From Sulfitobacter albidus (GTDB taxonomy: Bacteria; Pseudomonadota; Alphaproteobacteria; Rhodobacterales; Rhodobacteraceae): a stretch of DNA of 64,000 nt. Under the pieces are notes generated by a model that worked only from the letters and a program-made list of their open reading frames with translations, searched no databases and had not been told where the DNA came from. Numbering within the stretch: the stretch's first letter is position 1; each line of letters opens with the position of its first letter. Location of the stretch: the NCBI RefSeq assembly GCF_018200035.1, contig NZ_CP073581.1, positions 2,848,501 to 2,912,500 on the forward strand, given 5' to 3'. Both the position numbers and the translations under genes were made by a program. This document shows, one piece after another, positions 63,640-64,000 of this stretch.

Positions 63640-64000
63640 GATGAACAGGCGAACATCCGGAACGGCGCGCGGCGAGGCGCTGTTGTTCCTGACCGACGAA
63701 CAACTGCGGCAGGGGATCGAGGCGATGTTCTTTGCCTACCGCGGGTTTACCGCCGATCCGGATCGGATCCTTGCCGATATGGCCTACGGACGGGCGCACC
63801 ACCGTGCGATCCACTTCATCCATCGCGCGCCGGGCACGACGGTCAACAACCTGCTCAACATCCTCGGCGTGACCAAACAATCGCTCAACCGTGTCTTGCG
63901 CACGCTGATTTCCGATGGTCTGGTGGAAAGCAAGGTCGGACGCCACGACAAACGCGAACGGCACCTGCACCTCACCGACGCGGGTCGTGCGCTGGAGCAA
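63640..64000 (+). CDS. MarR-family regulator, PetP-like (cut by window edge)
   Basis: The first 120 codons of a winged helix-turn-helix regulator; the 3' end lies beyond the window. The recognition region reads VNNLLNILGVTKQSLNRVLRTLI, shown here as its LGVTKQSLNRVLRTLI part, followed by the wing RHDKRERHLHLTDAGRALEQ. The pattern matches the PetP branch of MarR proteins, which in Rhodobacter sits next to a response regulator PetR. GGCCGCGAGGAG precedes the ATG. The PetP call is from memory of the family; partner not visible. Confidence 0.8.

Overview
The window reads as chromosomal DNA of an alphaproteobacterium of the order Rhodobacterales (Roseobacter-type). Reasons: high GC, a fused-free petABC cytochrome bc1 operon, an ilvE/PetP-like MarR pair, a cyanide-insensitive cydAB-type oxidase, and a large set of RTX (Ca2+-binding nonapeptide repeat) exoproteins lying beside exopolysaccharide sugar-nucleotide genes. 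No phage integrase, transposase, CRISPR array, rRNA or replication origin was seen. Layout: 1-23.1 kb holds five RTX genes: an edge-truncated protein built of about ten tandem modules (minus), an M10 serralysin-like protease (plus), two paralogous propeller-RTX proteins (minus; they share a nearly identical 1 kb 3' end), and a giant kexin-like S8 protease with RTX tail (plus). 23.1-37.5 kb is a polysaccharide-precursor block: galE, a phosphomannomutase/phosphoglucomutase, ugd, glf, manC and a long glycosyltransferase, interleaved with another propeller-RTX gene and a DUF2793 phage-tail-fibre-like gene. No RTX type I exporter (ABC/HlyD/TolC) is in the window, so export must depend on genes elsewhere. 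37.5-40.3 kb is a three-gene catabolic-looking operon (isopropylmalate/tartrate-dehydrogenase-like enzyme, Gfo/Idh/MocA oxidoreductase, GntR-FCD regulator). 40.3-47 kb has cydAB, a NitT/TauT-type ABC importer and a glycerophosphodiester phosphodiesterase. From 47 kb on the genes are core metabolism: tRNA-Lys, dapF, mtaB, petABC, a GST, a PaiB-like protein, FMN-riboswitch-ribH, TPP-riboswitch-thiBPQ, aroC, a DMT transporter, cobO, an SDR, a cyclase-family protein, ilvE and, at the right edge, a PetP-like MarR regulator. The most striking global observation is that six genes (two RTX genes, the S8-RTX gene, the long glycosyltransferase, ribH and thiQ) are broken as read, by ten single-base frameshifts in total. 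Every one is repaired by adding one G/C to a G/C run of 3-7 bases. This pattern looks like homopolymer under-calling in the assembly more than biology, although slippage-based phase variation cannot be excluded for the secreted proteins. Coordinates for these genes are given for the repaired reading. All family assignments come from reading the translated sequences by eye; no database search was run.
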